Translations under genes and position numbers: made by a program
The notes under the pieces: generated by a model
Database searches by the model: none
The model's input: the letters and a program-made list of their open reading frames with translations, nothing else
Told to the model about the DNA's origin: nothing
NCBI GenBank assembly: GCA_035541755.1
Contig: DATKMQ010000167.1
Coordinates: 48,178 to 112,177 of the forward strand
Direction: 5' to 3'
Length of the DNA: 64,000 bases
DNA from: Syntrophorhabdaceae bacterium
Lineage (GTDB): Bacteria; Desulfobacterota; Syntrophorhabdia; Syntrophorhabdales; Syntrophorhabdaceae
Part shown: one piece after another, positions 8,162 to 17,808 of the stretch
Layout of the letters: every line of letters starts with the position of its first letter
Position numbering within the stretch: the stretch's first letter is position 1

Positions 8162-9604
8162 TTATGTGTGCGATATGTACAATGCGGCGTGTTCGCCCGC
8201 AATTCTGCCGGAATTCACGGCATAAGCAAATGCGGTACCCGTGAGCACATAGTTGTAGGTGTCTGAGGCCCACCCGCCCGTGTCATTTCCGGCAGCAAAG
8301 AGTCCCGGGATAGCCTTTTCGTCCTTTCCGAGCACTTCCATGCGTTCATTGATCTTGATCCCGCCGGTCGTCCCGTGAAAAGCCTGATGACATATGAGGG
8401 CATAGTAGGGTGGCCTCACGAGCGGTTGCAGATACCTGCGGTCTTTGTAAAAGAGCTCGTCAAACCCTTTGGCACAGCCGTCGTTGTACACCTGAATAGC
8501 GTGTAAGAGCTTCTTGGGGTCAGCCCCGATCCATCTCGCGATACCTTCCCATGAGTTCTCGATCCTGACCCGTCCCTCCTGTACTTCTTTTCGCAACTGC
8601 TTGTCTATATCTACCATTCGGGTTCCGGGGGGATACAGCCGGTGATGGCCCCTGATAAGCCCATCGTCAATGAAGCTCTGCTTAACGCTCTCATCAAAGA
8701 TGGTGTAGCAAACTTTGCCCGGCTGCCTGTCGAGGGCATTAGCGCTCTCCGAAGGAACGTAGGTTGATTCGTCACAAAACCGCTCACCGCGCTTATTCAC
8801 CCAGATGGTATTCGCCTCCACGGAAACGATCCCGACTTGCAACGTCCCCGTATAGAAGGGTCCCATGCTGAGAAGGTTGCCTAAGCCCTCTGAGGCGGCC
8901 CCTGCCTGTCTTGCGATCACGAACCCGTCTCCCATAAGCGGGATACCATGTACGTGGGCGTCCTCGGTATAGTTGGGGCAGTAACGTTTGAGCATTTCTT
9001 TGTTGCCGGAGTAGCCCCCGGTGGCGATAATGACACTCTTCACCGGGATCGTTATTTCCCGTCCTTTGGTTTCGACGACAACACCTGAAACACCCTCGCC
9101 CTTGTTGAGAACTATCTTCTTCGCCGGTGTCTCTTTCATGAGCGTAACTCCCAACTCATCGCACTTGTCGATGAGCGTTCTTATGAGAGCGGCACCATAG
9201 CCTTTAGGTAAGTGGTAGACGCGCGGTACCTGGTTGAAGTATCCGTTCGGAACGTCCTCGAACGTGACCCCCAGCTTTTCCAGCCAGGCGATAGTATCGC
9301 CCGATTTGTCTATGAAAGTCCGGATGATCTCCGGATTGATTTTCCAGTGAGAAAAGGACATACTCGCCTTGAAGAGATCTTCTTTACGTGCGTCGATGCG
9401 CAGCCTCTTTTGTACAGGACTTTCGGCGGCGAACAGGGCTCTGGCGAGCGCCGTGTTACCTCCGAAGACCTTGCGCTTTTCAAGAACGACGACTTTGGCC
9501 CCTTTTTCTGCAGCAGCAACGGCTGCAGCCATGCCGCCGCCGCTTCCCACCACTGCAATATCGTATCCGGGTTTCGCCCCTGTCAGTTTCTTTGATGATG
9601 CCAT
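8162..9604 (-). CDS. FAD-dependent fumarate-reductase/ketosteroid-dehydrogenase-like flavoprotein
   Basis: 480 residues, with GGGAGG upstream of the ATG. The N-terminal Rossmann FAD motif is VVGSGGGMAAAVAAAEKG (about residues 18-35), followed by VVVLEKRKVFGGNTALA. The C-terminal FAD-binding end GLFAAGNDTGGWASDTYNYVL lies near 430-450, and GGIKINERMEV forms the usual active-site border. No heme or Fe-S motifs are present. The family (FrdA, UrdA, KstD-like) adds or removes hydrogen across C-C bonds next to a carbonyl or carboxyl group. It is homologous to the two outer segments of the 1035-residue protein at 28382. It lies between the importer and the OYE-like gene in one operon. Confidence 0.87.
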   Translation of the reverse strand: MASSKKLTGAKPGYDIAVVGSGGGMAAAVAAAEKGAKVVVLEKRKVFGGNTALARALFAAESPVQKRLRIDARKEDLFKASMSFSHWKINPEIIRTFIDKSGDTIAWLEKLGVTFEDVPNGYFNQVPRVYHLPKGYGAALIRTLIDKCDELGVTLMKETPAKKIVLNKGEGVSGVVVETKGREITIPVKSVIIATGGYSGNKEMLKRYCPNYTEDAHVHGIPLMGDGFVIARQAGAASEGLGNLLSMGPFYTGTLQVGIVSVEANTIWVNKRGERFCDESTYVPSESANALDRQPGKVCYTIFDESVKQSFIDDGLIRGHHRLYPPGTRMVDIDKQLRKEVQEGRVRIENSWEGIARWIGADPKKLLHAIQVYNDGCAKGFDELFYKDRRYLQPLVRPPYYALICHQAFHGTTGGIKINERMEVLGKDEKAIPGLFAAGNDTGGWASDTYNYVLTGTAFAYAVNSGRIAGEHAALYISHT

Positions 9605-9735
9605 ATATGTGCCTCCCTATCAGCTATTGTTATCATTGCATCGTTATCACGCGGTTGTGAGATCCCCGACCTCGCCGGTAATGTCCTTGTATTTTCTCTC
9701 TTGCGCATAAGGGAGCAGGTGGAGGCGCGTGTGCA

Positions 9736-10743
9736 TCAAAACAGAACACAGGCAACCTTGTGGGTCCCGGTGACGTCCTTCATCACGGGGACCGTTTCTC
9801 TGCATTCCTTTCTCGCCGACGGACAACGGGGATGGAAAGCGCATCCGGGTGGAGCATTAAGCGGACTCGGCACGTCGCCCTTGAGAATGATATGATCCCG
9901 CATTTCCTCTATGGTGGGGTCAGGGATCGGAACCGCCGAAAGCAGGGCCCTGGTATAAGGGTGGAGAGGGTTCTCATAGAGGTCTTTCCAGTGCGTGATT
10001 TCCACGATGCGCCCGAGATACATGACGGCAACCCGGTCGCTTATGTGGCGAACCACGGCAAGATCGTGAGCAATGAACAGGTACGTCAGGCCGAGCTTCT
10101 CCTGCAGTTCCTGCAGCAGGTTGATGATTTGCGCTTGGATAGAGACATCCAGGGCGGATATGGGCTCATCACAAACGATGAAGGAAGGATCGGTGGCAAG
10201 CGCCCTGGCGATGCTCAACCGCTGCCTTTGCCCACCGCTAAACTCATGGGGCACACGATCTTCCATGGACGGGTCAAGTCCTACCATCCGAAAAAGTTCG
10301 GCGAGCCGCTCGCGGTACTCATGCCTGGTCGTGAAAAGCCGGTGGACCTTCATGGGCTCGCCAACGATATTGCCAGCCGTCTGCCGCGGGTCGAGTGAGC
10401 TGTATGGGTCCTGAAAGATCATCTGCATCTGGTGGCGCAACCGCCTCATTTGACTTCTTGTGAGCCCTGCAATGTCCTGTCCGTTGAAAACGATCTGACC
10501 CTGGGTAGGCTTGTAGAGGCGAAGAATACAGCGCGCCACCGTGCTCTTCCCGCAGCCTGACTCCCCGACAAGACCGAGCGTTTCTCCCTTTTTCACCGCA
10601 AACCCCACATCGTCAACCGCATGAACATGGGCCACAACCCTTCGGCGAAAACCTCTTACGATAGGGAAATACATCTTGAGGTCCTTCACTTCAAGGATGT
10701 TGCGGTCACGGTCTGTAGTAGGTTCATCTGCCAATGAATTCAC
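9736..10743 (-). CDS. Oligopeptide/nickel-type ABC transporter ATP-binding protein (DppF/OppF class)
   Basis: 335 residues, starting at a GTG that overlaps the stop of the previous ATPase (GTGA). Walker [10 protein letters not shown] is near residue 60, the signature [15 protein letters not shown] near 168, and Walker [13 protein letters not shown] near 188. The C-terminal oligopeptide-ABC tail has [14 protein letters not shown]. It forms a heterodimeric motor with the next protein upstream. A 131-bp gap separates it from the flavoprotein gene. Confidence 0.92.
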   Translation of the reverse strand: MNSLADEPTTDRDRNILEVKDLKMYFPIVRGFRRRVVAHVHAVDDVGFAVKKGETLGLVGESGCGKSTVARCILRLYKPTQGQIVFNGQDIAGLTRSQMRRLRHQMQMIFQDPYSSLDPRQTAGNIVGEPMKVHRLFTTRHEYRERLAELFRMVGLDPSMEDRVPHEFSGGQRQRLSIARALATDPSFIVCDEPISALDVSIQAQIINLLQELQEKLGLTYLFIAHDLAVVRHISDRVAVMYLGRIVEITHWKDLYENPLHPYTRALLSAVPIPDPTIEEMRDHIILKGDVPSPLNAPPGCAFHPRCPSARKECRETVPVMKDVTGTHKVACVLF

Positions 10744-11720
10744 CTCATATCAAGGGCGCATGCGGTATAATGATCGTCCCCGACGTTCCGCAGCTCGGGC
10801 CACGGCTTTTGTTTGCATGCGTCTACCCTGTAGGAGCAGCGAGGATAAAACGCGCAGTGACCGGGCATGCTGCTTAAGCTCGGAGGCAGCCCCGGGATGG
10901 GCACAAGCTTTCGGCCCTTGGGCTCATCGAGTCTCGGCACCGATTTAAGAAGGCCCACGGTATAGGGATGGCGCGGGGCTGCAAATATATCCTTGGATTT
11001 TCCTGATTCTATGACCCTGCCCGCATACATGACGTAGATCCTGTCGGCGTAACGCGCTACAACGCCGAGGTTATGGGTCACGACAAGTAACGCTGTATTG
11101 CTCTTCTTCACCATGTTCTTGACGATTTCCAGAATCTGAGCCTGCGTGGTAACGTCAAGTGCGGTGGTTGGTTCATCGGCCACGAGCAGTTTGGGATTGC
11201 AGGAAAGAGCAATGGCTATCATGACACGTTGCCTCATCCCGCCCGAGAATTGGTGGGGATACTGATAGAATCGTTCAATTGCATCAGGAATTCCCATGAG
11301 ACGCAAGAGCTCGAGGGCCAATTCCCGTGCCGTCCGCTTATCCATCTTGAGATGGAGCATGACCGATTCCATAATCTGCGTGCCTATGGTGAGAGAAGGG
11401 TTGAGCGAGGTCATGGGTTCCTGAAAGATCATCCCCATCTTCCCGCCGCGTATCTCGCGCATCTTCTCGCTGTCCGCTTTGTATTTGAGGATATCCTCGC
11501 CTTCGAAGAGGGCCTCACCCGACACAATCTTGCCGGGAGGAGAGGCAATGAGCTGGAATACAGAGAGCTGACTTGCAGACTTCCCACAACCCGATTCGCC
11601 GACAAGCCCTACTACTTCTCCCTCGTCAATGTAGTAAGAAACGCCGTCTACGGCTCTCACCGTGGCCCTGTCCGTTCTGAATTCGGTTACAAGATTCTTT
11701 ACCTCGAGAAGGTGCGCCAT
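10740..11720 (-). CDS. Oligopeptide/nickel-type ABC transporter ATP-binding protein (DppD/OppD class)
   Basis: 326 residues. Walker A is GESGCGKSA near residue 40, the signature [15 protein letters not shown] near 160, and Walker [13 protein letters not shown] near 180. The C-terminal oligo_HPY-type tail holds [14 protein letters not shown]. The ATG lies 2 bp after the stop of the DppC-type permease gene, and the stop overlaps the following GTG start. Confidence 0.92.
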   Translation of the reverse strand: MAHLLEVKNLVTEFRTDRATVRAVDGVSYYIDEGEVVGLVGESGCGKSASQLSVFQLIASPPGKIVSGEALFEGEDILKYKADSEKMREIRGGKMGMIFQEPMTSLNPSLTIGTQIMESVMLHLKMDKRTARELALELLRLMGIPDAIERFYQYPHQFSGGMRQRVMIAIALSCNPKLLVADEPTTALDVTTQAQILEIVKNMVKKSNTALLVVTHNLGVVARYADRIYVMYAGRVIESGKSKDIFAAPRHPYTVGLLKSVPRLDEPKGRKLVPIPGLPPSLSSMPGHCAFYPRCSYRVDACKQKPWPELRNVGDDHYTACALDMR

Positions 11721-11722
11721 GG

Positions 11723-12616
11723 TCAGAGCGTACCTCTCAGCCTCGGATCAAGGGCGTCACGCAAACCATCTCCCACGAGGTTAAAGGCAATCACGATAAG
11801 CATGACGCAGAACCCCGGAGCAAAGGAGAGAACGGGATTACTCAGCAGGTATCGATAGCCGTCATTGACCATGGCTCCCCAAGCCGCGGCAGGTGGCTTG
11901 ATACCTACGCCGAGGAACGAAAGCGATGCCTCCGAAAGAATCGCCACGCCGAGGTTCAGGGTGATGAGCACAATGAGAGGCGGCAGGCAATTAGGCACTA
12001 TATGGAGGGTCATAATCCTCAAGTCGCTCGCTCCGATGACCTCCCCTGCGGTGACGTAATCGGCCTGTTTCACCGAAAGAACCTGGCCTCTCATGAGCCT
12101 TGCCTGGGTGGGAATGAGCGCGACCCCGAGCGAAATGATCACGTTCCAGAGGCCCCCGCCCAGGGCAGCTGCAATGGCAAGGGCAAGCATAATGGGCGGG
12201 ATCGCCATCATAGCGTCTATGAAGCGCATGATCACGGTATTGGTGATCTTTCCGAAATAGCCGGCGAAAAGCCCCAATGCCATGCCGATGATAGCTGCGA
12301 TACCCACGGAGATGATGCCCACGGCCAGCGATATACGCGTTCCATAGATAATGCGACTGAGTTCGTCCCTCCCTAAGGGGTCCGTGCCGAGCATGTGTTC
12401 CCGAGAAGGAGACTCAAGCGCCTTGCCTAAATTCTGGGCATAAGGATCATACGGGGCAATAAGCGGCGCGAAGGCCGCGGTGAGTAAAAACAGGAGAATG
12501 ACGACCGTACCGAAGATAACGACCTTCCGTCCAAAAAAAACCCTTACGAATCGTTTAAACTCACTGGCTTTTGGAGGGAGCTCAAGAAGTTCCTCGGTGG
12601 TCGATGGGCTCATCAT
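11723..12616 (-). CDS. Oligopeptide/nickel-type ABC transporter permease (DppC class)
   Basis: 297 residues behind AAGGAG. The N-terminal OppC segment (FVRVFFGRKVVIFGTVVILLF-like membrane helix) precedes the binding-protein-dependent transport domain. The LGTDPLGRDELSRIIYGTRISL motif typical of DppC is followed by five further membrane helices and an EAA loop (VIGASDLRIMTLHIVPN). It pairs with the DppB-type permease encoded 12 bp upstream. Confidence 0.92.
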   Translation of the reverse strand: MMSPSTTEELLELPPKASEFKRFVRVFFGRKVVIFGTVVILLFLLTAAFAPLIAPYDPYAQNLGKALESPSREHMLGTDPLGRDELSRIIYGTRISLAVGIISVGIAAIIGMALGLFAGYFGKITNTVIMRFIDAMMAIPPIMLALAIAAALGGGLWNVIISLGVALIPTQARLMRGQVLSVKQADYVTAGEVIGASDLRIMTLHIVPNCLPPLIVLITLNLGVAILSEASLSFLGVGIKPPAAAWGAMVNDGYRYLLSNPVLSFAPGFCVMLIVIAFNLVGDGLRDALDPRLRGTL

Positions 12617-12628
12617 GCAAACTCCTTC

Positions 12629-13576
12629 CTATTCTTCCTGACGTATTCTGGGGTCGAGCCATCCATAGGAGAGATCGACCAAAAGGTTGGCGAGGGCAAC
12701 CACGAAGGCAATCATGAGGACACAACCCTGCACAACGAGAAAATCTTTGTCAAAGACGGACTTAACCATGAGTCGCCCGATGCCTGATATGTTAAAAACC
12801 GTCTCTACCAGCACAGACCCACCCACGAGATTTCGGACCTGAATGCCGAGCAGGGTGACCACAGGGATCACGGCGTTTCTCAAGGCGTGCTTGAAAATGA
12901 TCACCCGCTCCTTAAGGCCCTTGGAGCGGGCCGTGCGAATATAGTCCTGTCGGATTACTTCCAGCATGGAAGAACGCGTCTGCCGAGTGAGCGACGCCAG
13001 GGGAACCACAGCGAGGCATATAACCGGCATGATGATCTGTTTCAAATTCAAAGAGAAGTTGTCAAAAGGAGAGGTATAACCCTGAACAGGAAGCCAGCCG
13101 AGTTTCAGAGAAAATAGATAGATCCCGAGGATGCCGAGCCAGAAGAGGGGAATGGCCATGCCGAGATTGGCTGAGACCGTGATGAGCTGATCGAGGACGC
13201 CCCCTCTGCGAACCGCGGCGATGATTCCTGCGGGCACACTGATCAGTGTGCCTAGTATGAGTGCGATAATGCCGAGGTGAAACGTGACGGGCAGGCGGCT
13301 TGCCACAAGGCTTGTCACACTCTCCCCGTACATGAGCGATTTGCCCAGGTTGCCATGGAGCACGTTGATCAGCCATCGCAAATATTGGACCACCACCGGT
13401 TGGTCGAGCCCCAGTTGAGTCCGTAGTGCGTTGATCTGCTCCTGGGTGGCGTTCTCTCCAAGCATGGTCAGGGCAGGGTCGCCGGGGATCAAGTGGATGA
13501 TCAGAAAGCCGATGATGCTGACGATGAGAAGTACTACAATCGTCTGAATCAACCTGCGGAGGATAAAAGCCGCCAC
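12629..13576 (-). CDS. Oligopeptide/nickel-type ABC transporter permease (DppB class)
   Basis: 315 residues, starting at GTG 13576 with GGAGGT eight bases upstream. Six membrane helices are visible. The N-terminal IRRLIQTIVVLLIVSIIGF-like helix and HLIPGDPA motif are diagnostic of DppB/GsiC permeases, and the EAA loop RTARSKGLKERVIIFKHALRN lies near residue 215. It lies 16 bp after the binding-protein gene. Confidence 0.92.
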   Translation of the reverse strand: MAAFILRRLIQTIVVLLIVSIIGFLIIHLIPGDPALTMLGENATQEQINALRTQLGLDQPVVVQYLRWLINVLHGNLGKSLMYGESVTSLVASRLPVTFHLGIIALILGTLISVPAGIIAAVRRGGVLDQLITVSANLGMAIPLFWLGILGIYLFSLKLGWLPVQGYTSPFDNFSLNLKQIIMPVICLAVVPLASLTRQTRSSMLEVIRQDYIRTARSKGLKERVIIFKHALRNAVIPVVTLLGIQVRNLVGGSVLVETVFNISGIGRLMVKSVFDKDFLVVQGCVLMIAFVVALANLLVDLSYGWLDPRIRQEE

Positions 13577-13592
13577 CGAAACCTACCTCCGA

Positions 13593-15206
13593 CTATTTAT
13601 CAATCCACGCATCCTCTGGCGTCCACTGCGTGTCAATGGTGATACCGATCCCTGTGTCGTGCACATTCTTGTAAAAGGCATTCATGCGTGGCTGCGTGTA
13701 GAAGAATTGAAAGAGCGCGTACTTGTCGATGAAAAGCTTCTGAGCCTCCCACGTGAGCTTCTTCTTGGTCTCGAAATTCGGGGCACTGACCGCCTTGGCC
13801 AGGGTCGCCTCATAATCGTCTGCACACATGATCGAATCTTTGAGATAGGACTTGCAGGACGCGTTCACAGCAAGGTTGTTCGTAGCGTCGGGGAGGATCA
13901 TGGGTGACTGCTGGATCATGAGTCCCTTCCAACCTCCCCTCAAGAGTTGCTGGTGTCTCCCCTGGTTCACGGGCTCTATCTCGACCGTGATGCCCACCTT
14001 GGCCAGGTATTGCTGGATAGCCGGTGGTGGATACACGTAATTTCCCCAGGTAGGGGCGTAAAGCGTCGTCTTGAATCCGTTCGGGTATCCCGCCTCCGCG
14101 AGGAGTTTCTTTGCTTTGGCCGGGTCATAGGGGTAGCCTTTCACTGCCGGGTTGACGCCCCATGTACCCGGGTAGGCATACTGGTTACAAACTTTGCCGT
14201 ATCCAAGAATCAATGAATCCACAAGGGCCTTCTTGTCGATCGCGTACTCAATCGCCCGTCTCACCCTGATATCGGCATAGGGCGAATCCGCATGGCCGCT
14301 GTCGCCCGCCACGCATATATTGAGGCCGGAGAGACCCCCTGTACTAAAGTAATACTTGCCCTCTTTCTCCAGATCTTTCACGTCAGGGGGCTCAACAATC
14401 AACAGAACATTCATCTCTCCTTTTCTAAAGGCCATGGTACGTGACACCATGTCTGTGATGAACGTCCACTCCACGCCATCGAGGTACGGCTTGCCTTTCT
14501 GCCAATAACCGGCAAACTTTTCAAACTTGACGTTCGTATCACGCTGCCAGCTCACAAACTTGAAGGGACCGGTCCCAACGGGGTGCGTCTTGGCCCAGTC
14601 AGCCCCGTTCTTCTGGAATGCGGTTGGAGAGATCATCATGCCGGCGTGCATGGTAAAGTTGTCGAGCAGGGTACTCGTCCATTTGGAGAGATTCAGTTTA
14701 ACCGTGGAGCTGTCGATTACCTCGACCGATTCTACTGACTTCAGTTCTGGATTGTTCGATGTCCGATACCGATCGAGGTTCCATTTTACGGCCTCTGCAT
14801 TGAAATCCGTCCCGTCATGAAACTTGATCCCTTTCCTCAAGGTAAGGGTGATGGAACTCAAGTCCTTCGCTACCTTCACTCCAGAGGCGAGCCACGGAAC
14901 CGGCATGCCTTTCTGGTCGTAGCGGAATAAGGTCTCCACCGCTGTGTAAGCTACCCGTACGCCCGTGGAACTCATAGGACGAGCAACAGGGTCTCCAAGG
15001 TCATCCGCGTCCAAGGCATGGGTAATCCTTAAAACACCGCCGTAATGCGGCGTGACTTTGGGCTGGGGTGCAGAGACAGCCTTATTTTGGGGGGCTGTCG
15101 CCTTGGGCTGTGCACTCCAGGCAGGTACAGCAAGCATCACAAGTACCGCACAACAGACCAACACTTCCAGGAAACGGATTATCCCAAGTAAACCTCTCTT
15201 TTTCAC
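13593..15206 (-). CDS. Family 5 extracellular solute-binding protein of the ABC importer
   Basis: 537 residues. The start is taken as GTG 15206 because AGGAGG sits seven bases before it. The in-frame ATG at 15212 would leave one base of spacing, and upstream ATGs have no ribosome-binding site. A signal peptide (KKRGLLGIIRF then a hydrophobic stretch to VPAWSA) is followed by an Ala/Pro/Gln-rich linker and the SBP_bac_5 fold (YGGVLRITHA, LRKGIKFHDGTDF, WTPEDAWIDK end). It delivers the substrate to the permeases encoded next. Because the operon continues into flavin reductases, the cargo may be their organic substrate rather than a peptide; this is inference. Confidence 0.9.
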   Translation of the reverse strand: MKKRGLLGIIRFLEVLVCCAVLVMLAVPAWSAQPKATAPQNKAVSAPQPKVTPHYGGVLRITHALDADDLGDPVARPMSSTGVRVAYTAVETLFRYDQKGMPVPWLASGVKVAKDLSSITLTLRKGIKFHDGTDFNAEAVKWNLDRYRTSNNPELKSVESVEVIDSSTVKLNLSKWTSTLLDNFTMHAGMMISPTAFQKNGADWAKTHPVGTGPFKFVSWQRDTNVKFEKFAGYWQKGKPYLDGVEWTFITDMVSRTMAFRKGEMNVLLIVEPPDVKDLEKEGKYYFSTGGLSGLNICVAGDSGHADSPYADIRVRRAIEYAIDKKALVDSLILGYGKVCNQYAYPGTWGVNPAVKGYPYDPAKAKKLLAEAGYPNGFKTTLYAPTWGNYVYPPPAIQQYLAKVGITVEIEPVNQGRHQQLLRGGWKGLMIQQSPMILPDATNNLAVNASCKSYLKDSIMCADDYEATLAKAVSAPNFETKKKLTWEAQKLFIDKYALFQFFYTQPRMNAFYKNVHDTGIGITIDTQWTPEDAWIDK

Positions 15207-15343
15207 GACCATACCTCCTTGATAGAACATTATCTCGTCGGTTACCCCAAAGTCCAAATCCACGGGTTGTACCTTGCCACTCACGAAAAATGAGCCCTCA
15301 GCCAATCATATTCTCATCGGGAACGATTACTACGTTTTTTTAT

Positions 15344-15369
15344 ATCATGTAAATATATTGTTACATGAT
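15344..15369. promoter_or_regulatory. Perfect inverted repeat in the divergent promoter region
   Basis: ATCATGTAA (15344-15352) and TTACATGAT (15361-15369) are exact reverse complements separated by 8 bp. The right arm overlaps the ATGAT half of the adjacent 14-bp box. The pair lies between the ABC importer operon and the PreA-like gene, so it may be a second operator or part of a larger composite site. Confidence 0.5.
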
Positions 15370-15378
15370 TTAGATCAT
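15365..15378. promoter_or_regulatory. CRP/FNR-type operator, box A (ATGAT-TTAG-ATCAT)
   Basis: Perfect five-base arms around four bases, followed by A as in all copies. A minus-strand -10 candidate TATAAA (15339-15344) is centred 30 bp away, placing the box close to -40 of the ABC importer operon. On the plus strand no equally good hexamer is seen for the PreA-like gene. Confidence 0.6.
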
Positions 15379-15467
15379 ATAACAATCAATAAAATGGTGC
15401 TTTACAGATATACATATGGGCCGCGCTAACAAGGGCTCACGAACAACATGATTCCCCTGGAGGGTAT

Positions 15468-16688
15468 ATGATCGATCTTGCAGTAGACTTTATGGGCATA
15501 CGACTCAAAAACCCGCTCGTAGTGGCCTCAGCCGATATCGGACGAAGCGTCGGGCAGATCAGGAAAGCGGAGCAATGCGGGGCTGCTGCTGTTATCGTGA
15601 AAGGCATGCTCCCGGACGACTCGAGCGAACTCAAGTCCGTCATGCGAGTGCTCGTGGATGAAAAAGCGCAGACCGTGTATGGAGCAGCCGGGGCGAGCAG
15701 ATTGAGCTACACGGGGGGCATTGAGGTTATAAAAGCTGCCAAGAAAGAAACGAGTATGAAGATCGGGGCCTGCATGCCCTATCTTCCCGTATACGATCCG
15801 GCCGTCATTGCTGAAGGGGCAAAAGAGGCGGTGAAAGCCGGCGCGGATTTCATCGAAGTGAACTTCAAACCCCAGGTCACCAACTACCTAGCCGCCGTGG
15901 AGAAGATGGATAAGGACGCGACTGACGCGGCGGCGGTCGCAGAAAAAACTGGGGAGTACATGCGTGAAGTGCTTTCACAGATATCGGAGGGCGTTCGCAT
16001 TATGAAACAGGCCGTCGACGTACCGGTGATCGCAAAGCTGAGTCCCGACGGGGTAGACATCCTCTCTCAGGCGATCGTCGCATCGAAAGCAGGCATCGAT
16101 GGCATCGATGCCATCGGGAGCACGAACGGCGCGTTTAAAATAGATATTCATGACGGCGGAAGGACTGCTATTCCCTGCGCCCAAAGCGGCATCTTTCTTT
16201 TAAGCGGGGCTATGTTAAAACCCCATTGCCAAAACGCCGTAACCAGGATATCAAAGACGCTTACTGTCCCTGTGCTCGCCACCGGTGGTTTAATGACGTG
16301 GACGGATGTAGTTGAAACCATCATGTTCGGAGCGGGGGCCGTCTCTTTCTGCGCACTACTCATGATACACGGATTTGAGGCGCTTAAAAAGCTCAACAAG
16401 GGGCTCTCTGCGTATATGGAAAAACAGGGTTACGAGAGCCTTGACGATTTCAGGGGCTTAGCCCTGAATCACGTTGCGCCCTCCATGGCTGAATGCGAAA
16501 TAATTCCCTCGGTAGCGAGGATAGATACTAAGAAATGCAGCGGCTGCGGCAGGTGCCTTAGACTCGGCCACTGCATAGCTATTTCCCTGTCGGATCGCAA
16601 GGCAATGGTCGATGCGGCTCAATGTCTCGGTTGCGCCTCGTGTTTTGTGGTCTGTCCTAAACAGGCCGTTTCCATGATTAAAATATGA
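15468..16688 (+). CDS. PreA-like dihydropyrimidine/dihydroorotate dehydrogenase-family protein with C-terminal ferredoxin domain
   Basis: 406 residues behind GGAGGG. Residues 1-310 form a dihydroorotate-dehydrogenase-like FMN barrel (MGIRLKNPLVVAS at the start, VPVLATGGLMTW phosphate-binding loop near 265). The C-terminal tail carries two 4Fe-4S motifs, CSGCGRCLRLGHC and CLGCASCFVVCP. This is the layout of PreA. A PreT-type NAD(P)H subunit is not adjacent, but the GltD-like module of the 28382 protein could serve that role (inference). Transcribed away from the ABC importer operon and closed by a strong terminator. Confidence 0.85.
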   Translation: MIDLAVDFMGIRLKNPLVVASADIGRSVGQIRKAEQCGAAAVIVKGMLPDDSSELKSVMRVLVDEKAQTVYGAAGASRLSYTGGIEVIKAAKKETSMKIGACMPYLPVYDPAVIAEGAKEAVKAGADFIEVNFKPQVTNYLAAVEKMDKDATDAAAVAEKTGEYMREVLSQISEGVRIMKQAVDVPVIAKLSPDGVDILSQAIVASKAGIDGIDAIGSTNGAFKIDIHDGGRTAIPCAQSGIFLLSGAMLKPHCQNAVTRISKTLTVPVLATGGLMTWTDVVETIMFGAGAVSFCALLMIHGFEALKKLNKGLSAYMEKQGYESLDDFRGLALNHVAPSMAECEIIPSVARIDTKKCSGCGRCLRLGHCIAISLSDRKAMVDAAQCLGCASCFVVCPKQAVSMIKI

Positions 16689-16696
16689 TCCCGAAC

Positions 16697-16733
16697 ATAA
16701 GGGGGCGCCGTAACAGGCGCCCCCTTATTTTTT
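16697..16733 (+). terminator. Rho-independent terminator
   Basis: The stem AAGGGGGCGCC (16699-16709) and GGCGCCCCCTT (16716-16726) encloses the six-base loop GTAACA and is followed by ATTTTTT. It ends the PreA-like gene. The stem is nearly symmetric, so it may also act on the convergent TRAP gene. A near-copy occurs at 21940. Confidence 0.9.
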
Positions 16734-16770
16734 GCTTAGTTCGTTTTTACTCGCTTCAGCGTGTCCATCG

Positions 16771-17802
16771 TTACTTGTTGTAAAGCTGGATCAAACGCTG
16801 GGCTTCGTTGAGTATTTTCGTACCGGGAAGGCCCATTGAGTCGAGTTCCTTGGCCCTCTCGGCTGCCACCATCTTGATAGGCGCATAAAATTTTGCCAGA
16901 TCTTCGTTCGAGAGACGTATGAATTCAACACCGAGTTTACCGCCCAAACCCATAACATATGTGTCTCTCTGATTGAACGCAGTCTCTGTTTCCTTACCGT
17001 AATAATCGATATTACTCTCGATGACCTTCTTAATGTCGGGGGGGAGGCTATTGAACTTGTTGAGATTCATCATCCTCATACCGGTACGGCAACGATAGAA
17101 ATTGATCATCGTGGCGTACTTTGCCACCTCCGACAGTTTGAGGGAATCCAGCGCCTCAGCGGGGATGAAGAGACCGTCGAGGATGCCCTTTTGCAGGGCC
17201 ACGTAAACTTCCGCACCCGACATGCTGAGACCTTCTATCCCTAAGTCCTTGAGCGCTATCGTGACATCGCCGTACGTCTGTATCCGCATGCCTTTGAGTT
17301 CCTCGGTTCTCCGTACGGGTTTCCTTGTGATCAGTTGGTTCATGTTCCCGGCCCAGCAAAGAACCTTCATTCCCTTATAATCTTGCTCTATCTCTGGGAA
17401 CTTGGTTAAAAGGTCCTTCCAGACCTTCTCGCCTACTTCAAGGTTCTTTACCCCGTACATGAAAAGGAAGCTTGCTTTGGTGATAGGGAACCCGCTTCTT
17501 GAGGTCGTGGGATTGAGGAAGGCTATATCAACTACTCCCTGGACCAGCTGCTCTGCGGAGTCCCTTCCGCCGATCACAGCCCCACCCCAATAAGGTTTGA
17601 ATTTTACCCGTCCGTTCGTCTCCTTCTCGACCTTATCCATCCACTTTTTGTCCGTGACGCTGAACATATGATCGACCGGGAAGGGTGTGCCGAAGGTTAG
17701 TTCGATGACTTTGTTCTGCTGTGCCACCGCTGTGCCTGAGAATCCGGTTATGATAAGACTGATCGCAACCAACAATAAGATGCCGTTTCCAATTCTTTTC
17801 AT
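16771..17802 (-). CDS. TRAP transporter solute-binding protein (DctP family), paralog 1
   Basis: 343 residues behind AGGGGA, with a signal peptide (KKRIGNGILLLVAISLIITGFSGTAVA). The family fold is shown by ELTFGTPFPVDHMF, a central RKPVRRTEELKGMRIQTYGD motif with the carboxylate-binding Arg, and the helical C-terminus. No DctQ or DctM genes are adjacent. It is highly similar along its whole length to the protein at 22011 and less so to the one at 33588. It lies 6 bp behind the SnoaL-like gene. The pattern suggests it hands an organic acid to a shared permease such as that at 31667-33462 (inference). Confidence 0.9.
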   Translation of the reverse strand: MKRIGNGILLLVAISLIITGFSGTAVAQQNKVIELTFGTPFPVDHMFSVTDKKWMDKVEKETNGRVKFKPYWGGAVIGGRDSAEQLVQGVVDIAFLNPTTSRSGFPITKASFLFMYGVKNLEVGEKVWKDLLTKFPEIEQDYKGMKVLCWAGNMNQLITRKPVRRTEELKGMRIQTYGDVTIALKDLGIEGLSMSGAEVYVALQKGILDGLFIPAEALDSLKLSEVAKYATMINFYRCRTGMRMMNLNKFNSLPPDIKKVIESNIDYYGKETETAFNQRDTYVMGLGGKLGVEFIRLSNEDLAKFYAPIKMVAAERAKELDSMGLPGTKILNEAQRLIQLYNK

Positions 17803-17808
17803 TTCCCC

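Noticed and set aside
7003..8244. 413-codon plus-strand frame opposite the OYE-like gene
   Set aside because: No ribosome-binding site and no domain. The minus-strand frame encodes a clear reductase; the long antisense frame follows from its codon usage.
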